64,000 nucleotides of DNA. Origin: Candidatus Omnitrophota bacterium. Lineage in GTDB: Bacteria > Omnitrophota > Gorgyraeia > 2-01-FULL-45-10. The first letter of the stretch is position 1. Every line of letters starts with the position of its first letter. The stretch lies in the NCBI GenBank assembly GCA_041650805.1, contig JBAZKM010000004.1, positions 62,001 to 126,000 on the forward strand. The letters are read 5' to 3'. The position numbers and the translations under genes are program-made. The notes beneath the pieces were generated by a model. The model worked only from the letters and a program-made list of their open reading frames with translations, was not told the DNA's origin and did no database searches. Below, piece by piece: positions 38,201-53,200 of the stretch.

Positions 38201-41200
38201 GGACAATTTTATGTACGGCCCTGCAATGACACCGGAAGAGATAAGATCGGCAAAAGAACGCGCAGAACTCCAGGCCATCGAGAATAGGATATCTCGTTTT
38301 ACCGATGAATTAAGCGCTCTATTTGCAGACCTTGATCGCATCCGCGGGCTTATCGAAAAAGACCTGATAACGGCGGAGCAGTTAAAAACAGCCACAAGAT
38401 TATCCGGCGGAAATATGAAAATAGCCTGTGAGACGTTTGCCGCATTGGAAGGTTCGATAAGAAGCAGACAGGATATAGAAAATTTAATAAGATCGGCCGA
38501 GCGCAATAACAACATATTTATCATAAATGCGGCCAATTTTGGTATTAATGACACCTTCAGCTGGCTTGCCCGCCATAGAGAATTTATCAATCGTTATGGG
38601 ACTAACGGTATAGCTGTTTTAGGGCAGGTGCTGCGCTCCGGCCGCGTTCTTTTCGGTTCAAATCAATCTGAGAAGATCTGTGATTTTCTGGAAAAAAATG
38701 CAAGATATGTCGAATTATACGGGATGGAATATTTATGTACTGCGGTAGCCGTATTAAATGATGAGCAGCTTCAGAATATGAGCAGCCCTCGTCGCATTAA
38801 TATCTTCGAACCTACCCTCAACATCGGCAAGGTTATCACAGAGGATAGCATGCTTAACGGTGCAAGGGTATTCTTCGAAGACCTCGTGGCAGCAAATAAT
38901 GAAAGCGATAGATTGAAGCCAGAGGCCCAATTTAACGAGTCTATAATAAGAACGATTAATGAAAATACCATGTCGCGGTACGGTCTTGACAAGATGCTTA
39001 TCCTAAGCAGATCCCACAACTTAACAGCAGTGGCTATTTATTTTACGAGAATAAGGCCTGTGGTAGATAAGGTCGGCATACAGGCGTTTATCGACGCAGT
39101 AGAAAATAAGGGCGAGATATCCGCAGATCTCGTGGCGGCTATCCCGGAACTTCTCAGGGTAGATCTGACCTTTGCCGGCGCGGGCCATCAAAAGGCTCAA
39201 GAATATGCCAACTATATATTGGGCACGATAGCGAAAAGGTCTACCGATGCTCTGCAGGCGCTTGTAGAAGCCACTACAGATACAGATGATGATATAAAAA
39301 GAGGCGCATATTCAGTTTTGGATACGGTTATGCCAAATCTCGGCGCTACTCTCAGATTTCACGGCGACATAGGGCCGGTAGGGCGCAAGATCGTCGTAGA
39401 ATTTCTGGCCATGTCGGACCTTGAAAGATTAAGCCCATACAGGTTATATCTGTACATAGGGCGATTGGCCGAGAACGGGAATACTATAGACCGTATAAAG
39501 AACGCGGATAGACGCAGGCAGGCGATAAATAATGTCATAAACAAGGCCGACAGGGATTATGGAAACTTCACAAAAAGCGTGTACTATGGAGGAAAGACCG
39601 GGGATTATTCAATGTATGTCGGCCTTCTCAGCATGCTTTCCGATGAGGATTTTGAGAAAGACGTTCATGATATAGCCGCGGCCCTAAACGTCACCGCAAA
39701 AGACAGGAGTATAACTGATACATTGAGCGAGATCGATGGAAAAGTCATCACACAACCTGTGAACGTTCAATATGTAAGCGCGTTCGATTTCGAAACAAAA
39801 AAGACGGAACTGGCGCTGCCGGACGATTTAGATATCGAATTCAAAAATATGATCAGCACGATTTTCGGGTCAGCTGGAGAAGCGGATATTGACACCATCC
39901 TGGCGAGGATCACCGCCGTCAAGGCGAGTGTTGATGCCCTGGAAGGAAGGGATAAAGCGGAAGTGACCGCGTTTTTCAACGGTAATAATGTACCTGATAA
40001 CCTCCGGGCGCAGTGGAATACGGAAGATCCTAAAAGACACGAAACCGCTAAAGTAAATATCAAAAATTTTCTATACACCAGGATGGATATTTCAGACGAA
40101 GAGAAGACGGTATTGTTCCTGAAAGTTTTTGAACACATGGGCGCGGAATTATTGCGAAAATACATAACTCCCGGGGCCGAGCTTTCCCCGGATGAGAGGA
40201 ACCTTATCTTTTCGATGCTGAGAGAGGCGGACAGACATCTTGCTGATACCATGCAGGAAATGGGGCTTGGCGCGCTGGCCGACAACCTAAAGAAGAAACC
40301 CGAATGGAAACTGATGAAGACATTACAGGGTAAGATAAAGACGACAGTTGACGGTAATGTAAGGTCTGGCAAAAAAATAGAGCTGGTTTTCAGGGCAAAG
40401 AACCTTCTTACCCTCTATCAGGGGGCCTACTCGGGGACGTGTTTCGGAGACCGCCCTTACGATATAGCGCGACCGGACCTTTTTGTCGTCACTATATTAA
40501 GTAACGGAGAGCTTGCGGGTTCTGTCCTGTTCAATATACAAGGCAATAAATTGATAATGCTCGGTTTTGACCCGTCAGAAGCGCTGATGTGCGGCCTTGA
40601 TGACACAAAGAGAAATGAGCTCGTAGACCATATCATGGCCGAGATATTCAGTTTCACCAAAGCGCGTATCGTGGATCAGGACGGCAAAATTACGGCAGAG
40701 AACGATTATGAGTTATTGATCACTACAGAAGCAGGAGGCCTATCGAACAGGGACAAGGTGCAGGATTATATAATAAGTGAATACGTAACCGGGGGTAAGG
40801 TAAGAGTGGACCGGAGGACCTATCATCCACTATATCAATACAGCGTTACTTCGGCGCAAAAGGCGAAGACAAGAAATGTAAAACCGAAAATGATCAAAAC
40901 CACGCCTTCACCCGAGGCAGGATTCGGCGGTCTTGAAGTTATGACAGGCATTGCGGTATTGGGGGCGGCAGTGGCCGCCTTCCACGCCGCAGGCATCGCC
41001 GCGGCGCTCGCCGTCGGGATAGGCGGCGCGCTCGCAGCAGTGCTCTTGTTCAGATACCTCAGCCGCAATATTTCAGTGTCTCCGGCCGTTACCGCATCTA
41101 CTAAGGGGACATCCCAGAGCAGTATGACCTGGGACCCCATCGGATATTTTGACCTTGTAAAGCGTTTTGGAGGGCATGATTATGGCGCCGATCCGGCAGC

Positions 41201-44200
41201 GGACAAGATGCTGCTTGAACAGACAGGGAAGTGGTTCGGGACTAACGAGCCCGACTGGGGCGTCTCATTAAACGAAATGCGGGGCAAGAAAGGCGTTTAT
41301 ATCGGCGTCGCATACGGAGGGCAGAACCTTTCGCGGCTTTGCTACGGCGATTTTGAACAGGCCCTTATCGTAGACAGCAACCCCTTCGTAACCGAAATAT
41401 TCATGCCTATAAGGGCGGTCCTTATTGCCATGGCCAGGTCTCGCGCGGAATATCTCGGTTTTCTTGCCGGCGTACGATTAAATGAGACCGAACTGGAAAT
41501 GCTCAGGGATGCCGACCTTTCTCATATCGAATCCTATATCTCAGGCAGGGCATTCACGGAAAAGGACAGGACGGCCGCGTTCAGAAACGAACTCTGGGGC
41601 AGGATACAGGGGATATTCCCTTCTCATTTAGCCGGACAGGCAAGCACATTCTGGGAACTTTATGCGCCGGGAGGCTTCGGTCTCTCCTCCATGGTGAGAA
41701 ATATGGATCGCGGCGACAGCTGGCTGTCAAGCGAAAGGAATTTCGCCAGGATACGAAAGATGACCTCGGAGGGCAGAATCTACGGTGTAACGGCCGATTG
41801 GGCGGACGCAGCGTCGATAAGCCCGATAGCGCGCTATATGTCGGATCACGGATTGAAGGCGTCCGTTATTTATGTTTCCAATATCATGGAACGGATCGAC
41901 GAGATAGAAGACAGGACTAAAAGAGAAAAGACCGCTAACGCGTTCAGGGGCAATATCCTCTCGATGCCCCGTACAGATGATGCCGTCCTTTTGTCTGTTT
42001 CTGTTTCCGAAGGTACCGGTCTCGGCAGGCCTTATAAAACAATGACCAGGAGCATAGAGGAAGAGGCAAAGAGGACGGTCTTTGACAGGAGCCGGGGAGA
42101 TAATTATGCCGTTATTGCCCCTGTTCCGTTCTCCGCGCAGGCAGGTTTCGGCATGGTCGAGGTCATGACCGGCGTCACGATACTGGGAGCGGCAGCGGCC
42201 GCCTTCCACGCCGCAGGCATCGCCGCGGCGCTCGCCGTCGGGATTGGCGGCACGATCGCAATCATACTCTTCTTAAAATACGCGGGGCGCGCGAAGGCAG
42301 GAGAGAAGGTGATCCTATTGGTGCCCGAACCTGCGCCGTCAAAAGTGTATATGCGCAACGCGGCCATGAATATCCTTTTCCTGGCTGTATTGGCGGTCAT
42401 CCCCACGGTCCTGAGCCTGCTCGAGCCGAACCTGCCCATGCTTTCGCTGGTGCTGGACATGTCCCGCGAAACCGGGTTGTCGAAGGTGGTTTTCTACCTG
42501 TTAGGGGTAGCAGGCATTACAAAGTTGGTTGCCAATACGGCCATGGTGATAATGCGGGACGGATCGGTCAGGGCAATCAGGTCGCTCAGGTCTTTTGGGC
42601 GTTTCAACTCACGCGATGTCATTAAGCTCCTCGCGGTCCTCATCGTCTTTATCGGGGCCGCGGAGTGGAAAGCGGTGAGTTTCATGGCCCGCTCAGATGT
42701 CACTACAATAGACGCGCACGGCGCCAGGATCAGGGTATATTTCGACCCGGCCAGGTCGGTACGGGACGAGGTGGGCAGTTATGTCGGGCGCTATCTGAAT
42801 AACCTGCCGGCAGGGCACACCGAAGGGCTTGAGCGCATATCCGTCCTGCCCTATGATGCGCTCGGGGCGTTCGAAACGGCCAACGATTCGGCCGGGACGT
42901 ATCGTTTTTTAACCGACACGGTCAGGATCAGGGAGGGCAGGGTCGAAGACGGCAGCGTCGTCTATCATGAGATAGGCCATCACGTCAACGCCGCCGTATT
43001 GGGCGCAGGGCAGAAGATGAAGTGGAATGCGCTGCACAGGGCAAGCGGGGATAGTGACGCCGGTTACGTCTCAGCATACGCCAAAACTTCCGCATCGGAG
43101 GATTTTGCCGAGACGTATGCGGCATACTGCACGGGCTCGCTCCATTGGTTGGCAGATACGGACGGTATCCTTGCCGAAAAGGTGCTATTCGTCACCCGCC
43201 TTTTTATGGAGCAGGGCGCAGGCGGCGCCAGGTACCTTGTCTATTTCAGCGATGATAACGAAATAACAGCGTCTACCAAGCATCGTCTCAGGATAGAAGA
43301 GAAGTATATGGGGGTCGATTATCTTCGGGAAAGAGTGGGGGCGCTCAGATGGTTTTTGGAAAAAGACCGCGGCCTGAGAGATATCATGAGTAACGATGAT
43401 GCGGATACATTCAGAAAGTGGCTCGAGGAGAGACATAGCGGGACCGGAATAAATGTCAACAGTACTTATCTTGTCCCGCTTTCCATGGATGACCTATGCA
43501 GTATGCGGAGTAACCTTGATTATGCCTCGGAATACGTCGCCAGAACCGCGGGCAGGGCGCGGGACGAAAGGATCCAGAGGCAGGCATCTGCCCTTGTCGG
43601 CAGCATAGCGGGCTACAAAAAGAAGCTGGGTATATTGGAAACGGCTTTTGAAGAGATGGAGAAGAGATACCCTAATATAAGATGGCGCATATCGGCCGAG
43701 GCCGTGGCGACTCATGATATGGCCGCCCTTTCTAATGCCGCCAAAAACGCCCTAAGCGTGATCGATGCAGGCATGGAAGGTACCATAATCCTGGTATTGT
43801 CCGATAACGGACACGGCACCCTGATGGTGTCGGGGATAACGCAAAATGCGGCCGGTAAATTGTCCGGTGACATCTCTGAAAGGGCCATAAAAAAGATGGG
43901 CGATGCGGAAAGCGCCATAAAAGACGCGGTAGAAGACGCGATAGATAATATTAAGAACGCGAAACTCATTGCAGAATTTTCCGACAGGCATCCGCAGGTC
44001 CATCTCAGCGTCATATCAGCATGGGTGAGAGACACGTATCATATACCGACTATAATCTCGGATATCGAAGAAGTGGTCAAGAAGTTAGGAACGCTAGAGA
44101 GGCCGACTACGGATATACAATTGGACCGAGGCAGGGGCGATAAGCTCAGGATCATCATCAACGGCAAGTACCTGCCCGAAGAGCTGAAGCCGGGCACGGC

Positions 44201-47200
44201 GGAATTCAGGCAGGCCCTGGCGGAAACCATGAGCGACGTCCCGCTGCCGGGCGATCTCTTCCGCCGCGGCGGAGCTGCCGCGCCCGCGCCGCGGGCTATA
44301 AACAGGTTCATAGCGCCTTCTGTCATGGTCGGCGTTGCGGCTATTCTTTTCGGTACGCCCAGGGCGGATGCCGCGACCATAGCGCAAGACGCGGTCACCA
44401 GGACGGTTACAGGCGTAAGCGCTATAGCGCCATGGGAATGGACGGCGCTGGCGGCATTGGGCGTAACGGTCATAGCGATATTAACGGCAGGATGGTTAGC
44501 CGCGCGGAAGGCGGGCGGCAGAGAGGGCGCGAGATGGTTTTCGAATAGAGGCGTTGTGTATTTAGGTATCGCGGCAATAGGAATAGCGATCATGTCGTTC
44601 GTTTCGCATCTGGCACCTCCGGCGGAAGGGGTGATGCCGGCGCCGCAGGTCGTACAGGCGACCGCAAGCCCTTTAAGTGCGCCATCGACCGTCTCGCTTC
44701 CTAAGGAAGACATGCCTGCGCATCAAGCGGCCGGGTCAGAGGCAAAACCCATATCCAGAGCCGAGATAGCGCTCTTGATACAAAAAATGGAAATAAGTAT
44801 AGGAGAGCATGAAGAGGATAGCGGAAAACCAAAAGGGGCCGGACGGGCAGGCGAAGCAAAAGACGCAGTTGCAGATGGATCGTACAGCGGCACAACTTAT
44901 TATGACGATACGATTAACGGATATTCATATTTTTATAAAAATGGGATGCTTATATGTGTTATTGATAGATACACGGGCGTACGCACTTATTATGACAAAA
45001 ATACAGGCAATATTATGCTGGAGCACGGAGGGGGCTATACGCGGCAGTATGATGAAGAGGGGCGCATTAGTGTAGAGACCAGATATGCGGATACAGGTAC
45101 TGACAGGGAGATAGCGGAACAGACCGTATATGGCGAAGATGGTAAGCCCTCGACATATGCTTTTGAGCGCGTACCGGACGGTGAAGACGGTGAAAATGTC
45201 GTAGTGCGGGATGCGGAAGGGAACGTCGTAGAAACTTACCGATCTTTTACTCTGAATGCCGGTACAGACTATGCCGATATAGGGGTAGAGACAGGGCCTT
45301 CGCATCTTGCGCTCAGCCGTACCGGCGAACAATTGATCTATGATAATGAGACAAACGCGATCTCGCTCTTTACGGCAGACGGCGATATCATATCAGCGAC
45401 CCCGGGTGACTATAATTATAGGAGCCTGTATGACAGGATGGTTGAGTGGCTCAACCATGGCGGTACCTCGCGCGGCAGCGGTATAGCAGATGATCTTATA
45501 AATGGACGGCTGTTTGAAAAGGCGCGTTCAGGGATAGCAGGGTTCGGCCACCTCGAGGTGATATCAGGCGTAACGGCGCTGACAGTGGCGGCAGCGGCCT
45601 ACCACTTCGCAGGTATCTCAGGGGTACTTACCGTCGGTATCACCGCCGCGCTGGGGGGGTTGTTCCTTTTTATATTCAGGGAAGGCATAAAGATAGTCGA
45701 TATGGCAGACGAGGAGGGGGCCCCTACAGCCGAAGAAATCGTTAAACGACTGGCGCGTCTTAAAATATCCTATGGGATCACGGCGCTGGGGGCACTGGCA
45801 GCGGCCTTCTACGTCGCAGGTATTGCAGGAGCGCTTACCGTCGGGATCGTCACCGCGCTGGGGGCAGTAATTCTATTTATAGACCTCGAAATCGTAAAGG
45901 TGGTCTCGGCACCGCTCGGGAAAGGACGTCCTGCCGCCGAATTGGCGGCGATAGTGGAAAGAGAGCTATCGCGCTTTGTGGCGGAGGGGAAGACGATCAG
46001 GGATGTCTATAATGCTGTTAAGAAGATAGGATGGTGGGAAAGAGAAGCGGGCCTTGCCACCACAGACGCTATCGAAACACGTTATCTTATCAAATTGACG
46101 GCGGACAGTATGAATCCGGTAAGGGCCGGATGGGCAGGGTGGACGGGATGGACGCCGCAACAGCTGCTCGATGCGTTCAGGGAGAACGTCAAGCGAAGGA
46201 TCGATATAAGGAACAGGATGGTCGAACGGATCTCTGAAATAACGGATGTGGGGACGGCCGAGAGGTTCTTTAGAGACGCCGGCCTTGCGTCTTTCTGGGC
46301 TTTTGAACTCAATATGCCGCAGGATGAAGGCGAGAGGGGCGGCGCAATGGCGGCTGAAATGTTCGGTAGGGCCGGGAGGTGCGTGGATAGGGGGATATCA
46401 GAGGCCGACCTGCCCGAAGGCCTTTTAGTTGAATTGACCTCCCTGGACAAGATCCGGCATATTTCCAGACTTCTAAAGGAAAATTACACGGATGATGAAC
46501 TGGACAAAGAGTTTACGGGCGTAGCGCTCGGCGTGCTGGCGCAGACCATGCGGAAGAAGATCGAAAGAGCGCAGGAATCGATGCGGATGGGAGGGATTAA
46601 CGTATCGGATGAGGCAGAACAATATAGGCCGGCCCCTTCACAGAAGGTCTGGGTGGGCCATGTCCGTCTTATGAAACATAGGATTAAAAAGATCGTAACT
46701 GCCACAGAAAAGGTTATAAACGCGCTTTCGTCTGTCGAGACCGGAGATGAAGATCTTATCGAATGGACCGATATATTCAGGTCCGATGTGAATAGAGTCG
46801 TAAGGAGTACGATCGAGTGGGCAGATTTCTGGACATCGGATGAAACCCTATGGAGCAATCCCCGGATTATATCGCATGACATGGCAGGGTTGATGAGGAT
46901 GGATATCGTGCTGGATGCGATGGATACCGTAAGAGGACTCTCCACCGATATGCGGGATCGTCTGGAAGAGAGATTCTCTGTCACAGAATTGGATGAGGCA
47001 GAAAGGGCACGGATCCTGGGGTACCTCCAATCGGTGATAGATGAGACGACGGCACTTATAAATTCGATAAATCGTTTGGATGCCGGCTCTGCCAATCTGG
47101 CGATACCGATCGGCCTTTCCATAGTCGCCGTATCTGCCGCGACGCTTATCGTCTCAGGAAGTATGATCTTTGCAGCCTTCGTCGGTATCGGCGGCGCGCT

Positions 47201-50200
47201 CGGGGCGGTACTGGTCCTGAGGCGTCCGGACCGGACGGTCCGAATGAGCAATAATGAAGTGATCTTAGGGGATGACATAACATTCGGCGATGTCCGCATG
47301 GTGCTGAAGAGAGGGAAGGCGGACGGCATATATCTGGGTTCGCATCGCCTGGAACCGAAGAGACAGTATAATGTTGGGCGGGGCAGATCGAATGATATTC
47401 ATCTGTATGGCAGCCAGGATTCCAGGGATCACGCCACGATATTTGTCACCGGGGACAGCCGCATATTCGTTTACGATAGGGGTTCGCTGAACGGGACCTT
47501 TATCAACGGCCGTACGCGTCTCCTGCCCGCTCCGGAGCTTAAGGGCTCTAAGGCCCTGCCGGGCGTGGGATCGTTGCCGGATGAATTGCTGGTCGAGGCA
47601 GGATGGTACACTCTGCTGGCCGGCCTTGTCAGCGCTAATATACCGCTCTCTATCATCGCGGTATCGCTTTATGTCACGGGATCCGCATGGAGGTTCTTCA
47701 GGGTCAGACAGAGAGTGAGCGATAACGAACTCATGTCCGGAGAGAAGGTGAAATTCGGGAACGTCACGATGACCTTGAGTTCGGGAAAGGGCGGCAAGTT
47801 CTATCTTGGCGGGCATGAGCTCGGGCGCGGCAGGCAATACGACGTAGGACGGGCCGGGCAAAATGGCATAGTCCTGAACGATGCATCCGTATCGAGAAGG
47901 CACGCGGCCATACACATAACTCCGGAGGGTAGGGTATTCGTCCACGATCTCGGTTCTGATAACGGTACGTTCGTCCGGGGCAGGAAGATGACGCCTTTAC
48001 CGGCGCCGGTGCCAGCCCCTGCCCCTGTGGCCGTGGAGCCGCCCGCAGCAGAGAGGCACAGCTTCTTTGCCGGGCCTCTTATGCATGAGGCATTCGAAGT
48101 GACGAAAGATTCGACGGAGAGAGGGGTCAGGGATCGGCCGTTCGCCGGAGACATCTGGGTGAAGGCGGGGAATTTCTATTATAAATTCTGGGTTGAAGAG
48201 GGAAGGGTGCGAAGCGATATCTTTTTAGAGAAGAGGATGATGCTGAAAGAGGACCGGCCCATATCGTTCTCAATGGGGGAGGCTATCACCGTAGGAAGGT
48301 CGATAGGTTCAAAGATAACGATGGCGGACGGCGATCTCTCAAGAGACCATTTCACCATGACCATTTCCGAAGGGGCGTCCGGTTACGTATTCACCTTTGT
48401 CGACCCCAGATCCTTGAACGGATCACGTGTCGAATGGTACACGCCGCTCCATCCCATGGGCGGGGGTATGAGCCCGGAGCAGGTAAGGAGCGGACTCGAG
48501 AATGGTACCCTCAAACTGGAAGATATGGTCAGGGCTGTGATAGTAGACGGCTTGAATGACGAAGGGTATGTGGCCATGGTCCGGCGTGAGTTGGGGAGAC
48601 ACGATGCAGTGCGCGGCACGACGCTTCTACCGGAATTTGATGGTCTGATCGCCAATTATTATCATCCTTCAGCAGGGACGCCGGCCGCGACAACGCGTAC
48701 GATACGGGAATTAGAAAAACTCATGAAGGAACAGGGGGTCTCATATTTTTATCATGTCACTCTCAGGTCGTTGGGCGAGAGGGGGATAGCAGGCGGATAT
48801 TTTAATGAGACCGATGAAGGCAGATATTCTATCAATGATACACGAAACGGGAGATCGTTCTCATCCCATCTTCTTATGTCATATACGTATATACAGCGGG
48901 CGATAAAACATGGCCCAAAGAACATGGCCGGCGGCAATCCCGTTATATACAGGATCGCAATAAAGGATATAATCGCATTGATGAAGAGGGGAGATATTTC
49001 GGTAAAGCCCGGCCTTGAGATGCTGGTGGGTGAATACGAGGTGAAGGGGAAGATACCGCTTGGGATGGTAGATATGTACGAGATCCCTCTCTCGGAAGTC
49101 GACGGCGCGCGCCTCCACCCATTATTGCTCAGTTCCTTCAGCCCCGAGAAGGCCAGCACGGCAGAAAACCCGCCTTCAATGTCTGAGAGAGAAGAGATCG
49201 AAAAGAGATGGGTTAATCTGGAAAAGGGCACCGGCCGGGCCGGCAAGAAACTTCCTCCGATGGGCGGCGGGATGAGCCCTCAGCAGATAAGGAGCGGGTT
49301 GGAGAGAGGCACCCTGAAGGTGGAAGACCTCATTAAAGCGGTAAGTGTGGACGGTCTCAACGATGAAGGATATGTCGCAATGGTCAGGGAGGAACTCGAG
49401 AGGTATGACGCCGCGCATGCCACCGCGCTTCTCGCGGAATTCAACAGGGAGGTCGCCGCGGCTCTTCCCGGCGCCGGCATGTCGCGCAGGGATTTCTTGA
49501 AGATGGGCGCAAAGGCGGCGGTCGTTGCCCTTGCCGCGGCAACATTATCTTCCGATAGAATGGTTCCTGCAGCGCCGGAACCCGCGGTTACGGAAAGAGC
49601 AGCACCCGCAGTCCTCGATGCGCCGAAGGTGCCGGCAGGACTTTCCGCGGAGATCGCGGATGGTATCAACATGATGATGGGTTCATCCCTGACGCCGGCA
49701 GATATAGAAGGTGCTATAGAATTCTCGAATAGCGACGCATATCGCGCATTGGTGTCGGCAGGATACGATAGATTGATCGGATACGGCAGGAAGCTCGGTA
49801 AAGAACTGTGGCCCGAAAAACGCGGCAAACCGTTCCCGGTCTTATTCGTCGAAGGGTTGGGCATACCTGAAGATCAGGCCGACAGTTTTGCCCTTACCTT
49901 CCAGGCCCTTGGGGTGATAGTAGTAGATAGCCGCGCCTTCAGGCCGGAGAGGCCATCGGGAGAGAAGGTGTCATCGCTTGCGTATAAGATAGGTCATGAA
50001 GGACGGCACATACTGAACGCGCGGGATAATGTTAATATGGATAGCCGCTTACAGGATGAGTATTCCGCGTTTGAAGTGACGGCGCTTATTTCAGAAGCAG
50101 AAGAAGGCGAAGGGGCGCCGCAGGCGAATGCGCAAAGAATGGTGGCCGGCGCTTTCAAGACATTGCTCGGTAATAAAGAGAAGGCGTGCGAATCTCTCGC

Positions 50201-53200
50201 TCCTATAGCCGGCTTCAAAGATATTTATTATGACGATATAAACGTAGATCCGGTTAATGGCATAGTCGGCATCCATCTTACATTCGGCGACGTGTCAAGA
50301 TGGATATGGATACGTATAAATACCGCTGATAGGTCCGGTGAAGTTATACCGCCTGAGAAGATGAGGTGGGAAACGGCAAGTGCGTCAATGGCGCCGGATG
50401 AAGCAATGCTCGGTCTGAAGAACGCTTTGAAATTCATGGTCCTTGCGGCAACGCTCCCGCCGGCAGGGAATGCGCCCGTGGCCCGGGCCTTGATCTTACG
50501 AAATGGCATATTCAAAGATGAGCCGGAAGCCGATGAGATATATGATAAGATCGGTAGTTCCAGGAAGCTTGCGGAAAGGTCGGGCATGATCTCCGACGAA
50601 GATAGATTTGTTTATCGCGGCATGCGCCTGACCTTAGAAACATTGAATAACATAGCAAGGAACGGTTTGAGATATCAGGACACGGGGGATAGGGTCGCAG
50701 ATTTCGATCCGCGGCCCCACTTTACCATCGGTTATGCATTCGAGCCGCATGAATTTTCCGGATATCCATATCCCCGGGAGAATTTCCTGAGCATCGTCGT
50801 GCAGGTGGACAGGACAAAGATCGACATGTCGAAAGTGGATACAAAGCACAGCATCTTTGCGGTGAACGCGGACATCCCTCCCGCGAGCATATTGAGGATA
50901 TTCATATTTGATAAAAGAACAATGCTGTTCAGGGAGTTCACTCCCGGCGAGATCATAGAAGCCGCGCGGCCCGGGGGAGAGATCACGCAGCCGCCCGCCG
51001 CGCCGCAGGCCGGCGAAGAGTTGCCTCTGCCTCCCATGGGCGGGGGTATGAGCCCGGAGGGTCTGGCAAGATACGCGCAGGACCCAGATGTGCCAATAAG
51101 TGACCTGGTAGCTATCGTTACCACAGATAGCCTTCCGGGTCAGGTCGATGTGATCAGGAAGGCCCTGCAGGATAATCCGGAGAGACTGGCCGAATTCAAC
51201 TCCCGCCTGGCGGCTTCGCTAAGGCAGACCGGGGCAGTTCCCGGAGAACGCATTGAAGGGCTGGCCGATGCGCTCAGGGCAAAAGGGGCCAGCGAAATGT
51301 TGATCTATGCCCTGCCGCTCTTCCTGGACGAGGGTGCGTATATTTACCATATTACGGCGGAGTTCGTAGGCATGGAAGCCGTCACCAGAGGCGACTTCAA
51401 TTATCCCGAAAGGTTTTCTATGACTTCGGATAAAGGGAGGTCATTCAGCATAGTGGCATCGCCCGGTTACGTGGAAAGGGTTTTGATAAATAAATATATC
51501 GCCCCTCCGGAATTCGGTGACCGCAAGGGGCCGGCCGTCTACCGGGTCAAGGCGAGAACTCTTATAGAGATGATGCTTGAAGGCAGGGTATGGATCCAGC
51601 CCGGTGTGGAGGTAGGTACGGGCGAATGGGAGGTCAAAGGGTCGATCCCCGTAGATATTGTGGAGACCTACGTCTTTAAGCTGGATAGCGGGGTGCTTGA
51701 CAACGAAGAGGTCAAGGATATTTCCATGCTCTCCCCCCGTCCGGCCGAGAGGGAGAGGCTTAAGGCGATCGGCCTGCCTTTACCGGAGGAGAAGGTCGAG
51801 AAGTACGAAAAGAGATGGGAGAGGATAGGGGTCAAATACGCGCATCTTAGCGGCCAGGGAGTGCCTGCACCGGCGGCGGATAGTTCGGTAGAGATCACCG
51901 GCAAAAGACTGCCCGACGGACCGGTACGCCTGAAGCTGTTCCATGACACGACCCCGGCTAACGCAGAGAGGATCTGGCAGCAGGGCCATTTCGATCCCGA
52001 AGTGCGCAGCCACAGGATAGTATTCAACCAGCCGAGCGGGATATACTGTTCGCCGGAGAGGCTGATGAGGCAGGAATTCCATAAAGTAGGCATTACGGAG
52101 CGGGTCATATTGGAGATCAGGGCGAATGTGAAGAGGCCGCTGGATGACGCAGACGGGGATAACCCGTTGGATGAAGGGACAGAATACGGGAGGCTTTTAA
52201 GAAAGGCCCAGGATGCGGCAAGATCAAAGGGGATAGACCCCGCCATGGCTTCTGACAGGGCGGAGTTCTCCAGGATATTCACCGGTATCTTGAGAGATGC
52301 GGGGTACGATTGCGTGATAATGAGGTCGGATAAGGGCGTGGTCGTACCCGTGATACTCGACCCGGGTATCATAGAGATCGTCGGTGTGAAGAGCCGCTAT
52401 AGATATAAAGAGGCGCAGAATACCGGGGATGAATTTTTATCCATCCCCCTGAACCGGCCGCAGCCTTTTGAAGAGCTGCCGCTGCCCGAATGGAGCAAGA
52501 TCCCTCTGCCGGCAGGAAGTGCGCCCGCCGTATCCGCCGCGCCGCAGGGTCCTGACGAGAATCTGGCGGCAGGGATGTATGCGTCCCGCGACCAGGGCGA
52601 TGTGAATACATATATCTACAGGAACATCAGGTCCAATTATCCCGGGCTATGGACAAATACTGTAGCTGAACGCAGGGCAAAGCTGGATGCAATGGTCGCG
52701 GCCGGAGAGTTCAAAAAAATGACCTCACCGACGGGTGAAACCCTGAAGACGCCGGCGGGTGAGGAGATAGTTATCATACCGATAAGAGGGCTGCTAGTCT
52801 ATAACGGCCAGTTCGCGCACATAGGATTGGGAAGGTCATACGGCATGCCGGTCGTCTGGATCGATGCCGATTTCGCGGAGAATCCCAACGTGATAGCGCA
52901 TGAATACTTCGAGATCACCAAATGGGAGAAGCTGAGGATGGCGCTGGGCCTTGAGCCTGCCGGGATGCGCGATCTTCTAATACGCCATTCCACCTCGCCC
53001 ATAGAAGACGATCTCTCTGTGGACGGAGAAGGCCTTCGCGGCCGGACGACTGGAGATCTGGCATCCGCATGGCACAGAGAGGCGCCGTCGATAGAGGGGC
53101 TGTACAGGGACCTGCCGGCCAGGACGCGCCTTATGATAATGCAGAACCGCGTCAATCGCATATTCAGCAAGATATTCGATGCGGCCCAAAACCACAAAGC

